Shown: piece after piece, positions 32,914 to 45,171 of the stretch | Layout: each line of letters begins with the position of its first letter | Numbering within the stretch: position 1 is the first letter of the stretch | Source of the DNA: Saccharopolyspora rhizosphaerae | GTDB lineage: Bacteria; Actinomycetota; Actinomycetes; Mycobacteriales; Pseudonocardiaceae | DNA length: 64,000 nt | Direction: 5' to 3' | Assembly: GCF_003931915.1 (NCBI RefSeq) | Contig: NZ_RSAA01000020.1 | Location: forward strand, 62,001 to 126,000 | Notes under the pieces: generated by a model | Database searches by the model: none | Seen by the model: the letters and a program-made list of their open reading frames with translations, nothing else | Told to the model about the DNA's origin: nothing | Program-made: the position numbers and the translations under genes

Positions 32914-34266
32914 TCAGCATTCCACGATGTTCAGCGCGAGGCCGCCGCGCGCGGTCTCCTTGTACTCGTCCTTCATGTCCGCTCCGGTCTCGCGCATCGT
33001 CTTGATCGCCGTGTCCAGCGAGACGTGGTGCCGGCCGTCGCCGCGCAGCGCCATCCGGGCGGCGGTGATCGCCTTGATCGCGGCGATGGCGTTGCGCTCG
33101 ATGCAGGGGATCTGCACCAGTCCGCCCACGGGGTCGCAGGTGAGCCCGAGGTTGTGCTCGATGCCGATCTCGGCGGCGTTCTCCACCTGCTCGGGCGTGC
33201 CGCCCAGCAGCTCGGCCAGTCCGGCGGCGGCCATCGAGCAGGCGGAGCCGACCTCGCCCTGGCACCCGACCTCGGCGCCGGAGATCGAGGCGTTCTGCTT
33301 GAACAGCACGCCGATGGCGCCGGCGGTGAGCAGGAACCGGACCGCCGCGTCGTCGTCGAAACCGGGCACGGAGCGGTGGGCGTGGTGCAGCACCGCCGGG
33401 ACGATCCCGGCGGCACCGTTGGTCGGGGCGGTCACCACCCGACCGCCCGCGGCGTTCTCCTCGTTGACCGCCAAGGCGTGGAGCGACACCCACTCCATCG
33501 GATCGGCGGTGTCGTCGAGGCTGGCGCGCAGCGCGCGGGCTCGGCGGCGGACCCGCAAGCCGCCGGGCAGGACCCCGCTGGTGCGCACGCCCCGTTCGAC
33601 GCACTCGCGCATCACCTGCCAGATGTGCAGCAGCTGCGCGCGGACCTCCTCCTCGGTGCGCCAGGCGGTTTCGTTAACCAGGACGAGGTCGCTGATGCGC
33701 CGCCCGGTGCGGTGGGTGTGGGCGAGCAGTTCGGCGGCGCTGCGGAACGGGTGGGCGAGCGGGGTGGCGTCGGAAGGCGCCGGACGTGCCGCCTCGTCCT
33801 CGTCGAGGACGGAACCGCCCCCGACCGAGTAGTACTCGCGGCGCACGAGACGGGCACCGCTGTCGTCGAAGGCCTCGAGGACCATCCCGTTGCTGTGGAA
33901 CTCCAACCGCGTCCGGCGGTGCAGCACGACGTCGGAGTCCACGTCGAAGGCGATCTTGTGCTCACCGCCGAGGCTGAGGCGCTTCTCCTCCCGCACCGCG
34001 AGCACCTGCGGTTCCACGGCCACCGGATCGACCAGGTGCGGTTGTTCCCCGGCCAGCCCGAGCACGACGGCCGTGACGCTGCCGTGCCCGTGCCCGGTGG
34101 CGCCCAGCGATCCGAACAGCTCGCAGCGCACCCGCGCGACCTCGGGCAGCGCGCCGGTGGCGCGCAGGTGCTCGACGAACCGGTAGGCCGCCCGCATCGG
34201 CCCGACGGTGTGCGAACTCGACGGCCCGATGCCGACCTTGAACAAGTCGAACGTGGACAGGCTCAT
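32914..34266 (-). CDS. sdaA: L-serine ammonia-lyase (single-chain, [4Fe-4S])
   Basis: 450 residues covering both domains. The beta part opens with [22 protein letters not shown]. The alpha part has [15 protein letters not shown], the cluster cysteines in [15 protein letters not shown], and [16 protein letters not shown]. It deaminates serine to pyruvate. Here it would drain serine formed from glycine and methylene-THF, the end products of betaine breakdown, into central metabolism. The glycine hydroxymethyltransferase needed for that link is not in the window. Second gene of the dmgO operon. Confidence 0.94.
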   Translation of the reverse strand: MSLSTFDLFKVGIGPSSSHTVGPMRAAYRFVEHLRATGALPEVARVRCELFGSLGATGHGHGSVTAVVLGLAGEQPHLVDPVAVEPQVLAVREEKRLSLGGEHKIAFDVDSDVVLHRRTRLEFHSNGMVLEAFDDSGARLVRREYYSVGGGSVLDEDEAARPAPSDATPLAHPFRSAAELLAHTHRTGRRISDLVLVNETAWRTEEEVRAQLLHIWQVMRECVERGVRTSGVLPGGLRVRRRARALRASLDDTADPMEWVSLHALAVNEENAAGGRVVTAPTNGAAGIVPAVLHHAHRSVPGFDDDAAVRFLLTAGAIGVLFKQNASISGAEVGCQGEVGSACSMAAAGLAELLGGTPEQVENAAEIGIEHNLGLTCDPVGGLVQIPCIERNAIAAIKAITAARMALRGDGRHHVSLDTAIKTMRETGADMKDEYKETARGGLALNIVEC

Positions 34267-34318
34267 GTGCGTGCTCCGATCGGGTCGTGTGCGGGGACGG
34301 AGGGGACGGCGGCCCGGG

Positions 34319-36793
<2,475 letters not shown>

Positions 36794-36917
36794 CTAACGG
36801 GCGGAGGCGTGAAGCTGGGGAGACCCGCCTGCGACGAGGCGAGAGGCGTTGCGGGGGAGGGATTTCCGGCACCGAGCGGAGCCGTGCGGAGAAAGATCAA
36901 CACTCTCTGGAAGAGGA

Positions 36918-36929
36918 CTGATATATCAA
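36918..36929. promoter_or_regulatory. GntR-type operator at dmgO
   Basis: CTGATATATCAA, palindromic apart from the end base, centred about 15 nt downstream of the dmgO -10 box (leftward transcription). Same core as at 29264-29275 and 37245-37256. Confidence 0.65.
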
Positions 36930-36938
36930 CTGGACATC

Positions 36939-36967
36939 AAGGTAAGCGGCCGCCGAACCGCGGTCAA
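36939..36967 (-). promoter_or_regulatory. dmgO operon promoter
   Basis: On the minus strand TTGACC (36967-36962) and TACCTT (36944-36939) are separated by 17 nt, matching the transporter and soxB promoters. Confidence 0.68.
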
Positions 36968-37207
36968 CACGTGGCCGGGAAATTCCGCCGCCCCAGGGGA
37001 AACCTCCCTCGCACGGGCGAACGACGCGGCGATCGGCAGGTCGAGGGAGCGCGCTCCCTCGACCCGGTCAGGGCCGTTCGCCCAGCGCCGGGAGCAGGAG
37101 CTCCGCCAGCACGCCGGCGCACTCGGAACCCGCTCAGCACCGGCGGATGCCGGCCGCCGGTCATGGCAACTCCCCCGCCTTCCTGACCCGCGCCTGAGCG
37201 AGAGGGC

Positions 37208-37235
37208 TTGACCGGGCGGCGCGTGGTGCTACCTT
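37208..37235 (+). promoter_or_regulatory. sox operon promoter
   Basis: TTGACC (37208-37213) and TACCTT (37230-37235) with a 16-nt spacer, giving a leader of about 80 nt before soxB. Confidence 0.68.
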
Positions 37236-37244
37236 GGTATCCAT

Positions 37245-37256
37245 CTGATACATCAG
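37245..37256. promoter_or_regulatory. GntR-type operator at soxB
   Basis: CTGATACATCAG followed by TTGTC, the same right flank as the transporter site. The centre is 15-16 nt after the -10 box. Confidence 0.68.
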
Positions 37257-37321
37257 TTGTCTTCCTAGCGCGTCTCCCCTGCTGAGCACCTGCTCCCTCG
37301 CACCTCGAACGGAGGGCTCTC

Positions 37322-38551
37322 ATGCCGCGCACTCCCGGCGCTGAGCTACCCGAACACCCGGACTGGCTCTGGGATACCGCCGACCCGAAACCGTCCTACG
37401 ACGTGGTGATCGTCGGCGGCGGAGGTCACGGCCTGGCTACCGCTTACTACCTCGCGGTCAACCACGGCATCACCAACGTGGCCGTGCTCGAGAGCGGTTG
37501 GCTGGCAGGCGGGAACATGGCCCGCAACACCACGATCATCCGCTCCAACTACCTGTGGGACGAGAGCGCCGGGCTCTACGAGCACGCGCTGAAGCTCTGG
37601 GAGGGCTTGGAGGAGGAGCTGGACTACCCGCTGCTGTTCTCCCAGCGCGGCGTGCTCAACCTGGCCCACTCGCTGCAGGAGGTCCGCGACGGCGTGCGGC
37701 GGGTCGGCGCGAACCGGCTCAACGGCATCGACGCCGAATGGCTCGACCCCCAGCAGGTGGCCGAGATCTGCCCGATCCTCAACACCTCCCCCGACCTGCG
37801 CTACCCGGTCATGGGCGCCACCTGGCAACCCCGCGCGGGCATCGCCAAGCACGACCACGTGGCGTGGGGCTTCGCCCGCGCGCTGGACCGGATGGGCGTG
37901 GACCTGGTGCAGAACTGCCAGGTCACCGGGTTCGACCGGGTCGGCGACACGATCGTGGGCGTGAAGACCACCCGCGGCGACATCGCCGCCGGGAAGGTCG
38001 CCCTGGCCGCGGCCGGGCACACCTCGGTGCTGGCCGACGAGCTCGGACTGCGGTTGCCGATCCAGAGCCACCCGTTGCAGGCGCTGGTCTCCGAACTGCT
38101 GGAGCCGGTGCACCCGACGGTGGTCATGTCCAACGCCGTGCACGTCTACGTCAGCCAGGCGCACAAGGGCGAGCTCGTCCTCGGCGCGGGCATCGACTCC
38201 TACAACTCCTACGGGCAGCGCGGCTCGTTCCACACCATCGAGCGGGAGCTGACCGCGGCCGTGGAGCTGTTCCCGATGTTCGCCCGAGCGCACGTGCTGC
38301 GCACCTGGGCCGGCGTGGTGGACGTGACCCCCGACGCCTCGGCGATCACGGGCACCACGCCGTTCGAGAACCTCTACGTCAACTGCGGTTGGGGCACAGG
38401 CGGTTTCAAGGCCACACCGGGCGTCGGCTGGTGCTACGCCCACACCATCGCCCACGACGAACCGCACCCGCTCAACGCCCCCTTCAGCCTCGACCGGTTC
38501 ACCACGGGCGCTCTCGTCGACGAACACGGCGCCGCCGGGGTCGCGCACTGA
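37322..38551 (+). CDS. soxB: Heterotetrameric sarcosine oxidase, beta subunit
   Basis: 409 residues. FAD motif [19 protein letters not shown] (27-45), [16 protein letters not shown] and [15 protein letters not shown]. His177 in AKHD corresponds to the covalent FMN histidine of bacterial tetrameric sarcosine oxidase. The C-terminus [13 protein letters not shown] and [14 protein letters not shown] is family-typical. It oxidises sarcosine to glycine at the FAD site and passes electrons through FMN to oxygen. GGAGGG lies 5 nt before the ATG. First gene of soxBDAG, under the shared operator. Confidence 0.94.
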   Translation: MPRTPGAELPEHPDWLWDTADPKPSYDVVIVGGGGHGLATAYYLAVNHGITNVAVLESGWLAGGNMARNTTIIRSNYLWDESAGLYEHALKLWEGLEEELDYPLLFSQRGVLNLAHSLQEVRDGVRRVGANRLNGIDAEWLDPQQVAEICPILNTSPDLRYPVMGATWQPRAGIAKHDHVAWGFARALDRMGVDLVQNCQVTGFDRVGDTIVGVKTTRGDIAAGKVALAAAGHTSVLADELGLRLPIQSHPLQALVSELLEPVHPTVVMSNAVHVYVSQAHKGELVLGAGIDSYNSYGQRGSFHTIERELTAAVELFPMFARAHVLRTWAGVVDVTPDASAITGTTPFENLYVNCGWGTGGFKATPGVGWCYAHTIAHDEPHPLNAPFSLDRFTTGALVDEHGAAGVAH

Positions 38552-38645
38552 ACGGGAGCTTCCCGGCTCGTCCGCTCGGCGGTGCGGGCTGGGTCGCGCA
38601 CCGGCTACCGCCGCACCTCTGACAACCCCCAGGAGGGCACCCACG

Positions 38646-38909
38646 ATGATGTTGATCCCCTGCCCGTGGTGCGGGCCTCGCAACGAGACGGAGTTCCACC
38701 ACGGCGGCCAGGCCGACGTGTCGTACCCGGCCGATCCGAGCGCGGTGTCCGATGTGGACTGGGCGCACTTCTTGTTCTACCGCGCCAACCCCAAGGGCGC
38801 CTTCACCGAGCGCTGGAACCACCAGGCCGGGTGCCGTCGCTGGTTCACCCTCCGCCGCGACACCCGGACCAACGAGATCCTCCACGACGACAGGGCGGTG
38901 ACGAGGTGA
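38646..38909 (+). CDS. soxD: Sarcosine oxidase, delta subunit
   Basis: 87 residues. The zinc site of the delta subunit is visible as Cys6 and Cys9 in PCPWCGPR with His59 and Cys63 in WNHQAGCRRWF. AGGAGG precedes the ATG. A 94-nt gap separates it from soxB; the gap holds GCTCGGCGGTGCGGG, a short match to the dispersed repeats. It overlaps soxA by 4 nt. Confidence 0.93.
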   Translation: MMLIPCPWCGPRNETEFHHGGQADVSYPADPSAVSDVDWAHFLFYRANPKGAFTERWNHQAGCRRWFTLRRDTRTNEILHDDRAVTR

Positions 38910-41722
38910 GCAACGAGTTCAGGCTCGCCGCAGGCGGCCGGGTCGACCGCGACCGCGTGTTGCGGTTCCGCTTCGACGGACGCGACTACGAGGGCTACCA
39001 GGGCGACACGCTGGCGTCCGCGGTGCTGGCCAACGGCGTCCACCAGGTCACGACCAGCATCAAGCACGGACGCCCGCGCGGGATCGCGGCCGCGGGCCCG
39101 GAAGAGCCGAACGCGCTGGTGCAGATCGACGAACCCTTCCCAGAACCGATGCTGACCGCGACCACGGTCGCGCTGCGCGACGGGCTGGCCGCCACCGGCC
39201 TGCCCGGCCAGGGGCGCCTGGCCACCGAACCGGACCCGGCCCGCTACGAGGCGACCCACGCGCACTGCGACGTGCTGGTCGTCGGCGCCGGCCCGGCCGG
39301 GCTGGCCGCGGCGCTGAGCGCGGCGCGCAGCGGGGCGCGAGTCGTCATCGCCGACGCCGACACCGAGTTCGGCGGGCAGCTGCTGGGCAGCGGCGAACAC
39401 CTCGGCGGCGGGCCCGCCGACCGGTGGATCTCGCGGGTCGTGGCCGAGCTGCAGGACTCCCCGGAGGTCGTGGTGCTGCCGCGCACCACGGTGTTCGGCC
39501 ACTACGACCACAACTACCTCGTGGCCGTGGAGCACAAGGGAGAGGACACCTTCGTCCGGCAGCGGACCTGGCACATCCGGGCACGCGAGGTCGTGCTGGC
39601 CACCGGTGCGCACGAGCGCCCGCTGGTGTTCCCCGGCAACGACCGGCCCGGCACCATGCTCGCCGGGGCTGCCCGCACCTACCTGCACCGCTACGGCGTG
39701 CTGCCCGGCAGGCGCGCGGTCGTGCTCACCACCAACGACAGCGCCTACGCCGCCGCGATCGACCTGCACGACGCCGGCGTCGAGATCGCGGCGGTCGTCG
39801 ACGTGCGCCCGGTCGTGCCGACGGTGTGGGCGTCGCGCTGCGTGGAACGCGGCATCGCCATCCGCCACGGTTCCGCCGTCATCGGCACCACCGGCACCGA
39901 GCGCGTGACCGGGGTGACCGCGCAGCGCGCGGACGACGGGTCGACCGCGGAGCTGGACTGCGACCTGCTGCTGGTCTCCGGCGGCTGGAACCCGGCCGTG
40001 CACCTGCACAGCCAGTCGCGGGGCACGCTGCGCTACTCGCCCGAGATCGGCGCGTTCGTGCCCGACCGCAGCGCGCGAGGCGTGCGCTCGACCGGCGCTG
40101 CGGCAGGCGATTTCAGCACGGTCGACTGCCTGCGCACCGGCGCCGAGGCCGGCAGCGACGCGGCGCGGGACGCGGGGTTCGACGCGGACTTCGCCGAGGT
40201 CCCCACCGCCGCCGCTCCCCCGGTCGTCGCGCCGCAGCCCACCTGGCTGATCACCGGCGCGTGCGAGGACGAGCAGTACGTGGACCTGGCGCGGGACGCG
40301 ACGGTGGCCGACGTGCGCAAGGCCGTCGGCGCGGGCATGGATTCGGTAGAGCACATCAAGCGGTTCACCACCATCGGCACCGCGCACGACCAGGGCAAGA
40401 CCTCCGGGATCCTGTCCTCGGGCGTGATCTCGGAACTGCTCGGGGTGGAGCTCGCGGAGGTCGGGGCGACCACGTTCCGCCCGCCCTACACCCCGGTGGC
40501 CTTCGCCGCCCTCGCCGGCCGCGACCGGGGCGACCTCTACGACCCGGTCCGGGTGACCGCGATGCACGACTGGCACGTCGAGCAGGGCGCGCAGTTCGAG
40601 GACGTCGGCCAGTGGAAGCGCCCGTGGTACTACCCGCAGCCCGGCGAGGACCTGGAGGCTGCGGTGCTGCGCGAGTGCGAGGCCGTGCGCACCGGCGTGG
40701 GCGTGCAGGACGTCTCGACGCTCGGCAAGATCGACGTGCAGGGCCCGGACGCCGCCGAGTTCCTCGACCTCGTCTACACCGGCAAGATGAGCACGCTCAA
40801 GCTCGGCCGCATCCGGTACGGGGTCATGTGCACCGCCGACGGCATGGTCTTCGACGACGGCACGGTGATGCGCACCGGCGAGGACCGCTACCTCATCACC
40901 ACCACCTCCGGTGGTGCCGCCGGCGTGCTGGAGTGGCTGGAGGACTGGCTGCAGACCGAGTGGACGCACCTGCGGGTGCACCTGACCTCGGTCACCGAGC
41001 AGTGGGCCACCACTGCCCTGGCCGGGCCCCGCTCGCGCGACGTGCTGGCGCAGGTGACCTCCGGCATCGAGCTGGACCCCGAGTCGTTCCCGTTCATGGC
41101 CTGGAAGGACGGCATCGTGGCGGGCCGGCAGGCCCGGGTGTGCCGGATCAGCTTCTCCGGCGAGCTCGCCTTCGAGATCAACGTGCCCCGCTGGTACGGC
41201 CGCGAGGTGTGGGAGGCGCTGCACCACGCCGGAAGGCCGTTCGGCCTCACCCCGTACGGCACCGAGACGATGCACGTGCTGCGCGCCGAGAAGGGCTTCC
41301 CCATCGTCGGCCAGGACACCGACGGCACCGTCACCCCGCACGACCTCGGGATGAGCTGGGCCGTGTCGAAGAAGAAGACCGACTTCCTCGGCATGCGCTC
41401 GTTCACCCGCGCCGACACCGCCCGCTCCGACCGCAAGCACCTGGTCGGCCTGCTGCCGCCGGCCGATGCCGCGGTCGTGCCCGAAGGATCGCAGCTGGTG
41501 GAGGCGGCGGAACTGCCGGAGCCGCCGGTCCCGATGCTCGGTCACGTCACCTCCAGCTACCGCAGCGCCACGCTCGGCCGCACCTTCGCGCTCGGGCTGG
41601 TCAAGAGCGGTCGCGACCGCATCGGGCAGACGATCTACAGCCACGTCGGTGACCAGCTGGTGCCCGTGGAGATCACCGAACCGGTCTTCTACGACCAGGA
41701 AGGAGCACGCCGCGATGGCTGA
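38906..41722 (+). CDS. soxA: Sarcosine oxidase, alpha subunit
   Basis: 938 residues. The N-terminus has a [2Fe-2S]-derived fold (RVLRFRFDGRDYEGYQGDTL). Next comes a two-dinucleotide domain with DVLVVGAGPAGLAAALSA (122-139) and a second Rossmann region around GRRAVVLTTNDSAYAAAIDL. The C-terminal ~370 residues are GcvT-like and bind THF (GKIDVQGPDAAEFLDLVYT, LRAEKGFPIVGQDTDGTVTP). It binds NAD+ and folate, and directs formaldehyde from sarcosine to methylene-THF. The GTG start at 38906 overlaps the soxD stop. Confidence 0.94.
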   Translation: MSNEFRLAAGGRVDRDRVLRFRFDGRDYEGYQGDTLASAVLANGVHQVTTSIKHGRPRGIAAAGPEEPNALVQIDEPFPEPMLTATTVALRDGLAATGLPGQGRLATEPDPARYEATHAHCDVLVVGAGPAGLAAALSAARSGARVVIADADTEFGGQLLGSGEHLGGGPADRWISRVVAELQDSPEVVVLPRTTVFGHYDHNYLVAVEHKGEDTFVRQRTWHIRAREVVLATGAHERPLVFPGNDRPGTMLAGAARTYLHRYGVLPGRRAVVLTTNDSAYAAAIDLHDAGVEIAAVVDVRPVVPTVWASRCVERGIAIRHGSAVIGTTGTERVTGVTAQRADDGSTAELDCDLLLVSGGWNPAVHLHSQSRGTLRYSPEIGAFVPDRSARGVRSTGAAAGDFSTVDCLRTGAEAGSDAARDAGFDADFAEVPTAAAPPVVAPQPTWLITGACEDEQYVDLARDATVADVRKAVGAGMDSVEHIKRFTTIGTAHDQGKTSGILSSGVISELLGVELAEVGATTFRPPYTPVAFAALAGRDRGDLYDPVRVTAMHDWHVEQGAQFEDVGQWKRPWYYPQPGEDLEAAVLRECEAVRTGVGVQDVSTLGKIDVQGPDAAEFLDLVYTGKMSTLKLGRIRYGVMCTADGMVFDDGTVMRTGEDRYLITTTSGGAAGVLEWLEDWLQTEWTHLRVHLTSVTEQWATTALAGPRSRDVLAQVTSGIELDPESFPFMAWKDGIVAGRQARVCRISFSGELAFEINVPRWYGREVWEALHHAGRPFGLTPYGTETMHVLRAEKGFPIVGQDTDGTVTPHDLGMSWAVSKKKTDFLGMRSFTRADTARSDRKHLVGLLPPADAAVVPEGSQLVEAAELPEPPVPMLGHVTSSYRSATLGRTFALGLVKSGRDRIGQTIYSHVGDQLVPVEITEPVFYDQEGARRDG

Positions 41723-42326
41723 GCCCTACGGCGAATCCCCGCTGGCCGCCCGCGCCGAGGCGCTGGCCGACGCTGCGGCGCCCGGTGCGCTGCGGTTGTC
41801 CGAAGTGGCCTTCACCGCTCAGGTCTCGCTCCGGGTCGACCCGAAGAGCCCTGCCGCCGAACGCATCGGCACCGCGCTGGGCGCGATGCTGCCCAACCAG
41901 GCCGGGCAGGTGGCGCGCACCGAACGGGTGCTGGTCGCCTGGCTCGGTCCCGACGAGTGGTTGCTGGTCGGTCCGGAGGGCTCGGCCGGGCAGCTCCAGG
42001 CCACCCTCACCGATGCCCTCGGCGAGGAGCACGGCGCGGTCGTCGACGTCTCCGCGCACCGCACGATCATCGAGGTCTCCGGGCCGAAGGCTCCCGAACT
42101 CCTCGCGAAGGGCTGCGCCCTGGACCTGCACCGGCGCAGCTTCGGCCCGGACCAGTGCGCGCAGACCCTGCTGGCCCGCGCCGGCGTGCTGCTGCTGTGC
42201 CGCGAGGCCGACCCGCCGCACTACTGGATCTTCGTGCGCGCCTCGTTCGCGCGCTACCTCGCCGACTGGCTCTGCGACGCGGCCGCCGAGCATCACCGAA
42301 CCCGTTCGACAGGAGCGTTGACGTGA
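41715..42326 (+). CDS. soxG: Sarcosine oxidase, gamma subunit
   Basis: 203-residue gamma subunit, a small GcvT-like protein that stabilises the alpha subunit. Recognised from [64 protein letters not shown] (family pattern for the folate-like fold) and its position after soxA. It overlaps soxA by 8 nt and the next gene by 4 nt, so the whole operon is translationally coupled. Confidence 0.9.
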   Translation: MAEPYGESPLAARAEALADAAAPGALRLSEVAFTAQVSLRVDPKSPAAERIGTALGAMLPNQAGQVARTERVLVAWLGPDEWLLVGPEGSAGQLQATLTDALGEEHGAVVDVSAHRTIIEVSGPKAPELLAKGCALDLHRRSFGPDQCAQTLLARAGVLLLCREADPPHYWIFVRASFARYLADWLCDAAAEHHRTRSTGALT

Positions 42327-43405
42327 CCGAAGCACGCGCAGTGGTCTCCACCGGCAAGGGCAAGCCGGTCGAGGTGACCACCATCCACGTCCCCGACCCC
42401 GGCCCGGGCGAAGTCGTCGTCCAGGTGCAGGCCTGCGGTGTCTGCCACACCGACCTGCACTACCGGGAAGGGGGCATCAGCGACGACTACCCGTTCCTGC
42501 TAGGCCACGAGGTCGCCGGTGTCGTCGAGCAGGTCGGCGCCGGGGTCGAGGGTGTCGCGCCTGGTGACTTCGTGGTGCTCAACTGGCGCGCGGTGTGCGG
42601 CGTCTGCCGCGCCTGCAAGCGCGGCCGCCCGCAGTACTGCTTCGACACCCACAACGCGGCCCAGCCGATGACGCTGCCCGACGGAACCCCGCTCTCCTCC
42701 GCGCTGGGCATCGGCGGTTTCACCGAGCGCACTCTGGTCCACTCAGGACAGTGCACGAAGGTCGACCCCGCCACCCGGGCCGCGGCGGCAGGCCTGCTGG
42801 GCTGCGGCGTGATGGCCGGCATCGGCGCCGCGATCAACACCGGGCAGGTCGGCCCCGGCGACTCGGTCGCGGTCATCGGCTGCGGGGGCGTCGGCGACGG
42901 CGCCATCGCGGGCGCGTCCCTGGCCGGTGCGCGGCGGATCATCGCGGTGGACAAGGACCCGGAGAAGCTGGTGCGGGCGCGCGAGTTCGGCGCCACCCAC
43001 ACCGTCCACGCCGCCGAAGCCGACACCGTGGAGGCCGTGCGCGAGCTCACCGGTGGGCACGGCGCCGACGTGGTCGTGGACGCGGTGGGCGTACCCGCGA
43101 CCTACGAGCAGGCGTTCTACGCCCGCGACCTGGCAGGCACAGTCGTGCTGGTGGGCGTGCCGGACCCGTCGATGCGGCTGGAGCTGCCGCTGCTGGACGT
43201 CTTCGCCCGCGGCGGAGCGCTGAAGTCCAGCTGGTACGGTGACTGCCTCCCCGAACGCGACTTCCCGGTGCTCGCCGAACTGCACCTGCAGGGCCGACTG
43301 CCGCTCGAGAAGTTCGTCAGCGAGGAGATCTCCCTTGATGATGTCGAAGCGGCCTTCGAGAAGATGAGCCGTGGTGAAGTGCTGCGTTCGGTGGTGACGT
43401 TCTGA
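42323..43405 (+). CDS. mscR: S-(hydroxymethyl)mycothiol dehydrogenase
   Basis: 360-residue zinc alcohol dehydrogenase of the MscR/AdhE2 type. The catalytic zinc is held by Cys41 ([15 protein letters not shown]) and His62 (GHEVAG). The structural zinc is held by Cys92, 95, 98 and 106 ([15 protein letters not shown]). NAD motif [16 protein letters not shown]. It oxidises the formaldehyde-mycothiol adduct, using the thiol specific to actinobacteria. Formaldehyde is released by the Rieske betaine demethylase and leaks from the two oxidases. GTG start 4 nt inside soxG, with AGGAG 7 nt upstream. Confidence 0.92.
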   Translation: MTEARAVVSTGKGKPVEVTTIHVPDPGPGEVVVQVQACGVCHTDLHYREGGISDDYPFLLGHEVAGVVEQVGAGVEGVAPGDFVVLNWRAVCGVCRACKRGRPQYCFDTHNAAQPMTLPDGTPLSSALGIGGFTERTLVHSGQCTKVDPATRAAAAGLLGCGVMAGIGAAINTGQVGPGDSVAVIGCGGVGDGAIAGASLAGARRIIAVDKDPEKLVRAREFGATHTVHAAEADTVEAVRELTGGHGADVVVDAVGVPATYEQAFYARDLAGTVVLVGVPDPSMRLELPLLDVFARGGALKSSWYGDCLPERDFPVLAELHLQGRLPLEKFVSEEISLDDVEAAFEKMSRGEVLRSVVTF

Positions 43406-44028
43406 TGGGCATCCGGATCGACCACGCCACCGTCGACGGGAAGTTCTCCCTCGACGGCGAGGTCCACGAAGTCGAGAACAACCTGTGGGTCGTCGGTGAC
43501 GACCGCCAGTGCCTGGTCATCGACGCACCGCACGACGTCGACGCGGTCCGCGAGCTCGTCGCGGACCGCGAGGTGGTGGCCGTGCTGGCCACCCACGCCC
43601 ACGACGACCACGCGCGCGCAGCCCCGCAGCTGGCCGACGCGGTCGGCGCGCCGATCTACCTGCACCCGGCCGACCGGCCGGTGTGGGAGCTGACGCACCC
43701 GTCCCGGCAGCCCGACGGGCGGCTGCTGGACCGGCAGACGTTCCACATCGGACGGTTGAGCCTGCAGGTGGTCCACACGCCCGGGCACACCCCGGGATCG
43801 GTGTGCCTCTACTGCCCGGACCTGGCGACCGTGTTCACCGGCGACACGCTGTTCGCCGGGGGGCCGGGCGCGACCGGCCGGTCGTTCTCCGACCACGACG
43901 CGATCCTCGACTCGATCCGGGACAGGCTGCTGCCGCTGCCCCCGCGGACCCGGGTCCGCCCCGGGCACGGGCCGGGGACGACCATCGGCGAGGTCGCGGC
44001 GCAGTTCGACGAGTGGGCATCGCGGTGA
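43405..44028 (+). CDS. Metallo-beta-lactamase-fold hydrolase paired with MscR
   Basis: 207 residues with the MBL metal motif THAHDDH (His64, His66, Asp68, His69), HTPGHTPGS and FTGDTLF, plus the late histidine in RPGHGPGTT. In actinobacteria this gene usually follows mscR and is proposed to split S-formylmycothiol to formate and mycothiol, in the manner of glyoxalase II. The start overlaps the mscR stop (TGATG). Confidence 0.88.
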   Translation: MGIRIDHATVDGKFSLDGEVHEVENNLWVVGDDRQCLVIDAPHDVDAVRELVADREVVAVLATHAHDDHARAAPQLADAVGAPIYLHPADRPVWELTHPSRQPDGRLLDRQTFHIGRLSLQVVHTPGHTPGSVCLYCPDLATVFTGDTLFAGGPGATGRSFSDHDAILDSIRDRLLPLPPRTRVRPGHGPGTTIGEVAAQFDEWASR

Positions 44029-44858
44029 GCGCAGGGCTGGCCGGTGCGCTGCGCAACGCCTCCTACGAGGTCCTGCCCTTCCGCAGCACCGAGGAGCAGG
44101 TCCTCGCGCACGTGCCGTGCGATGTGCCGCTGACGGTCACCACCACGGAGGCCAGGGGACTGGAGCCGACGATCGACCTGGCCGTCCGGCTCACCAAGAA
44201 CGGCTACTCCGCGGCTCCGCACCTCGCGGCGCGGCTGGTCCGCGACCGCGCGGAGCTGGACGAGATCGCCGGCCGGTTGCTGGAGTCGGGCGTGGAGCGG
44301 CTGTTCGTGATCGGCGGTGACGCGGCCGAGCCGGCCGGGGAGTTCCCCGACGCGGAGAGCCTGCTGCTCGCCCTCGCCGAGGGCGGGCACGAGTTCGCTC
44401 ACGTCGGCATCGCGGGGTACCCGGAGGGCCACGGCAGGATCCCGGCCGAAGTGATCTCAGAAGCGTTGCGGCGCAAGGCCGACCGCGTTCACGAGATCGT
44501 CACCCAGCTCTGCTTCGACCCGGCGGCGACCACCCGCTGGGCCACCGGCCTGCGCGCCTCGGGCATCACCACGCCGGTGCGCGTCGGCATCCCGGGCAAG
44601 GTCAACCGGCAGAAGCTGGTCCGCGTGTCAGCCGGCCTGGGCTTGGGTCAGTCCGCGCGGTTCCTGGCCAAGCAGTCGGGGGTGCTCTGGCGGTTCTTCC
44701 TGCCCAGCGGGTACCGCCCGGACAAGCTCGCCGCCGCGGTCGCCGACCAGATCACCGAGCCCGGCAACGCCATCAACGGCGTCCACGTCTTCACCTTCAA
44801 CGACCTCGAGCGCACCGAACGCTGGCGCCGGGAAGCACTCACCCGCCTGCACGCCTGA
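44025..44858 (+). CDS. Methylenetetrahydrofolate reductase-like protein
   Basis: 277 residues of the MTHFR TIM-barrel family. Visible: FEV-like N-terminus SYEVLPFRSTEEQVLAHVP, LTVTTTEARGLEPTIDLAVRL, FVIGGDAAEPAGEFPDAESLL, VGIAGYPEGH, a QLCFD strand and VRVGIPGKVN, then GVHVFTFNDLERTERW. MTHFR normally reduces methylene-THF to methyl-THF with FADH2. As the last gene of the sox operon it would dispose of methylene-THF made by the oxidases. The family also includes oxidising forms, so direction is inferred. GTG start overlaps the MBL stop. Confidence 0.85.
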   Translation: MSAGLAGALRNASYEVLPFRSTEEQVLAHVPCDVPLTVTTTEARGLEPTIDLAVRLTKNGYSAAPHLAARLVRDRAELDEIAGRLLESGVERLFVIGGDAAEPAGEFPDAESLLLALAEGGHEFAHVGIAGYPEGHGRIPAEVISEALRRKADRVHEIVTQLCFDPAATTRWATGLRASGITTPVRVGIPGKVNRQKLVRVSAGLGLGQSARFLAKQSGVLWRFFLPSGYRPDKLAAAVADQITEPGNAINGVHVFTFNDLERTERWRREALTRLHA

Positions 44859-44927
44859 GTCGCCGCCTTGCGCGGGTCGCCTGTGCGCAGCGGCGCCGGA
44901 GACCTGCCGCGGCTCCGGCCACGTCCT

Positions 44928-44957
44928 CCCGTCGAACTTCGCGCGAAGTTCGACGGG
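44928..44957. terminator. Perfect 30-bp palindrome, terminator of the sox operon
   Basis: CCCGTCGAACTTC and GAAGTTCGACGGG pair perfectly around a GCGC centre, 70 nt past the last sox-operon gene. A strong bidirectional transcription terminator is the simplest reading. Confidence 0.65.
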
Positions 44958-45125
44958 GAACTTCGGGGGTCGAGTTCCTCGCGGAGGGCGACGCCCCGGT
45001 GCAGGGACCTGGCCCCGGGCTTGTGGGGCTGCCCGCGGATGCGGAGGCCTGCCTGGTGCCCGCGCACCACCGCGGGGTCGCGAGCGGCTTCGTGGCCGGG
45101 CGCGCCGCAGACACCTGGAAAGCAC

Positions 45126-45158
45126 GGAGCCGCCCGGGTTCGCGCCCCGAGCGGCTCC
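45126..45158. terminator. Hairpin downstream of the membrane protein gene
   Basis: GGAGCCGC and GCGGCTCC pair perfectly with a 17-nt loop, 14 nt past the stop of the leftward gene starting at 46383. Confidence 0.45.
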
Positions 45159-45171
45159 TCGAAGCCCAGCT

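Larger units (their letters stand above)
44859..45171. other. Intergenic region after the sox operon
   Basis: 313 nt between convergent genes, no gene seen. It holds two strong hairpins, 44928-44957 and 45126-45158, one near each gene end. Confidence 0.55.

Noticed and set aside
38574-38600. Third full copy of the dispersed repeat between soxB and soxD
   Set aside because: Only about 15 nt match well; too short to call a copy.
38777-41644. Very long open frame on the minus strand, about 955 codons
   Set aside because: It lies antisense to soxA, which has full family motifs. Long antisense frames are expected in GC-rich DNA and the translation shows only low-complexity composition.
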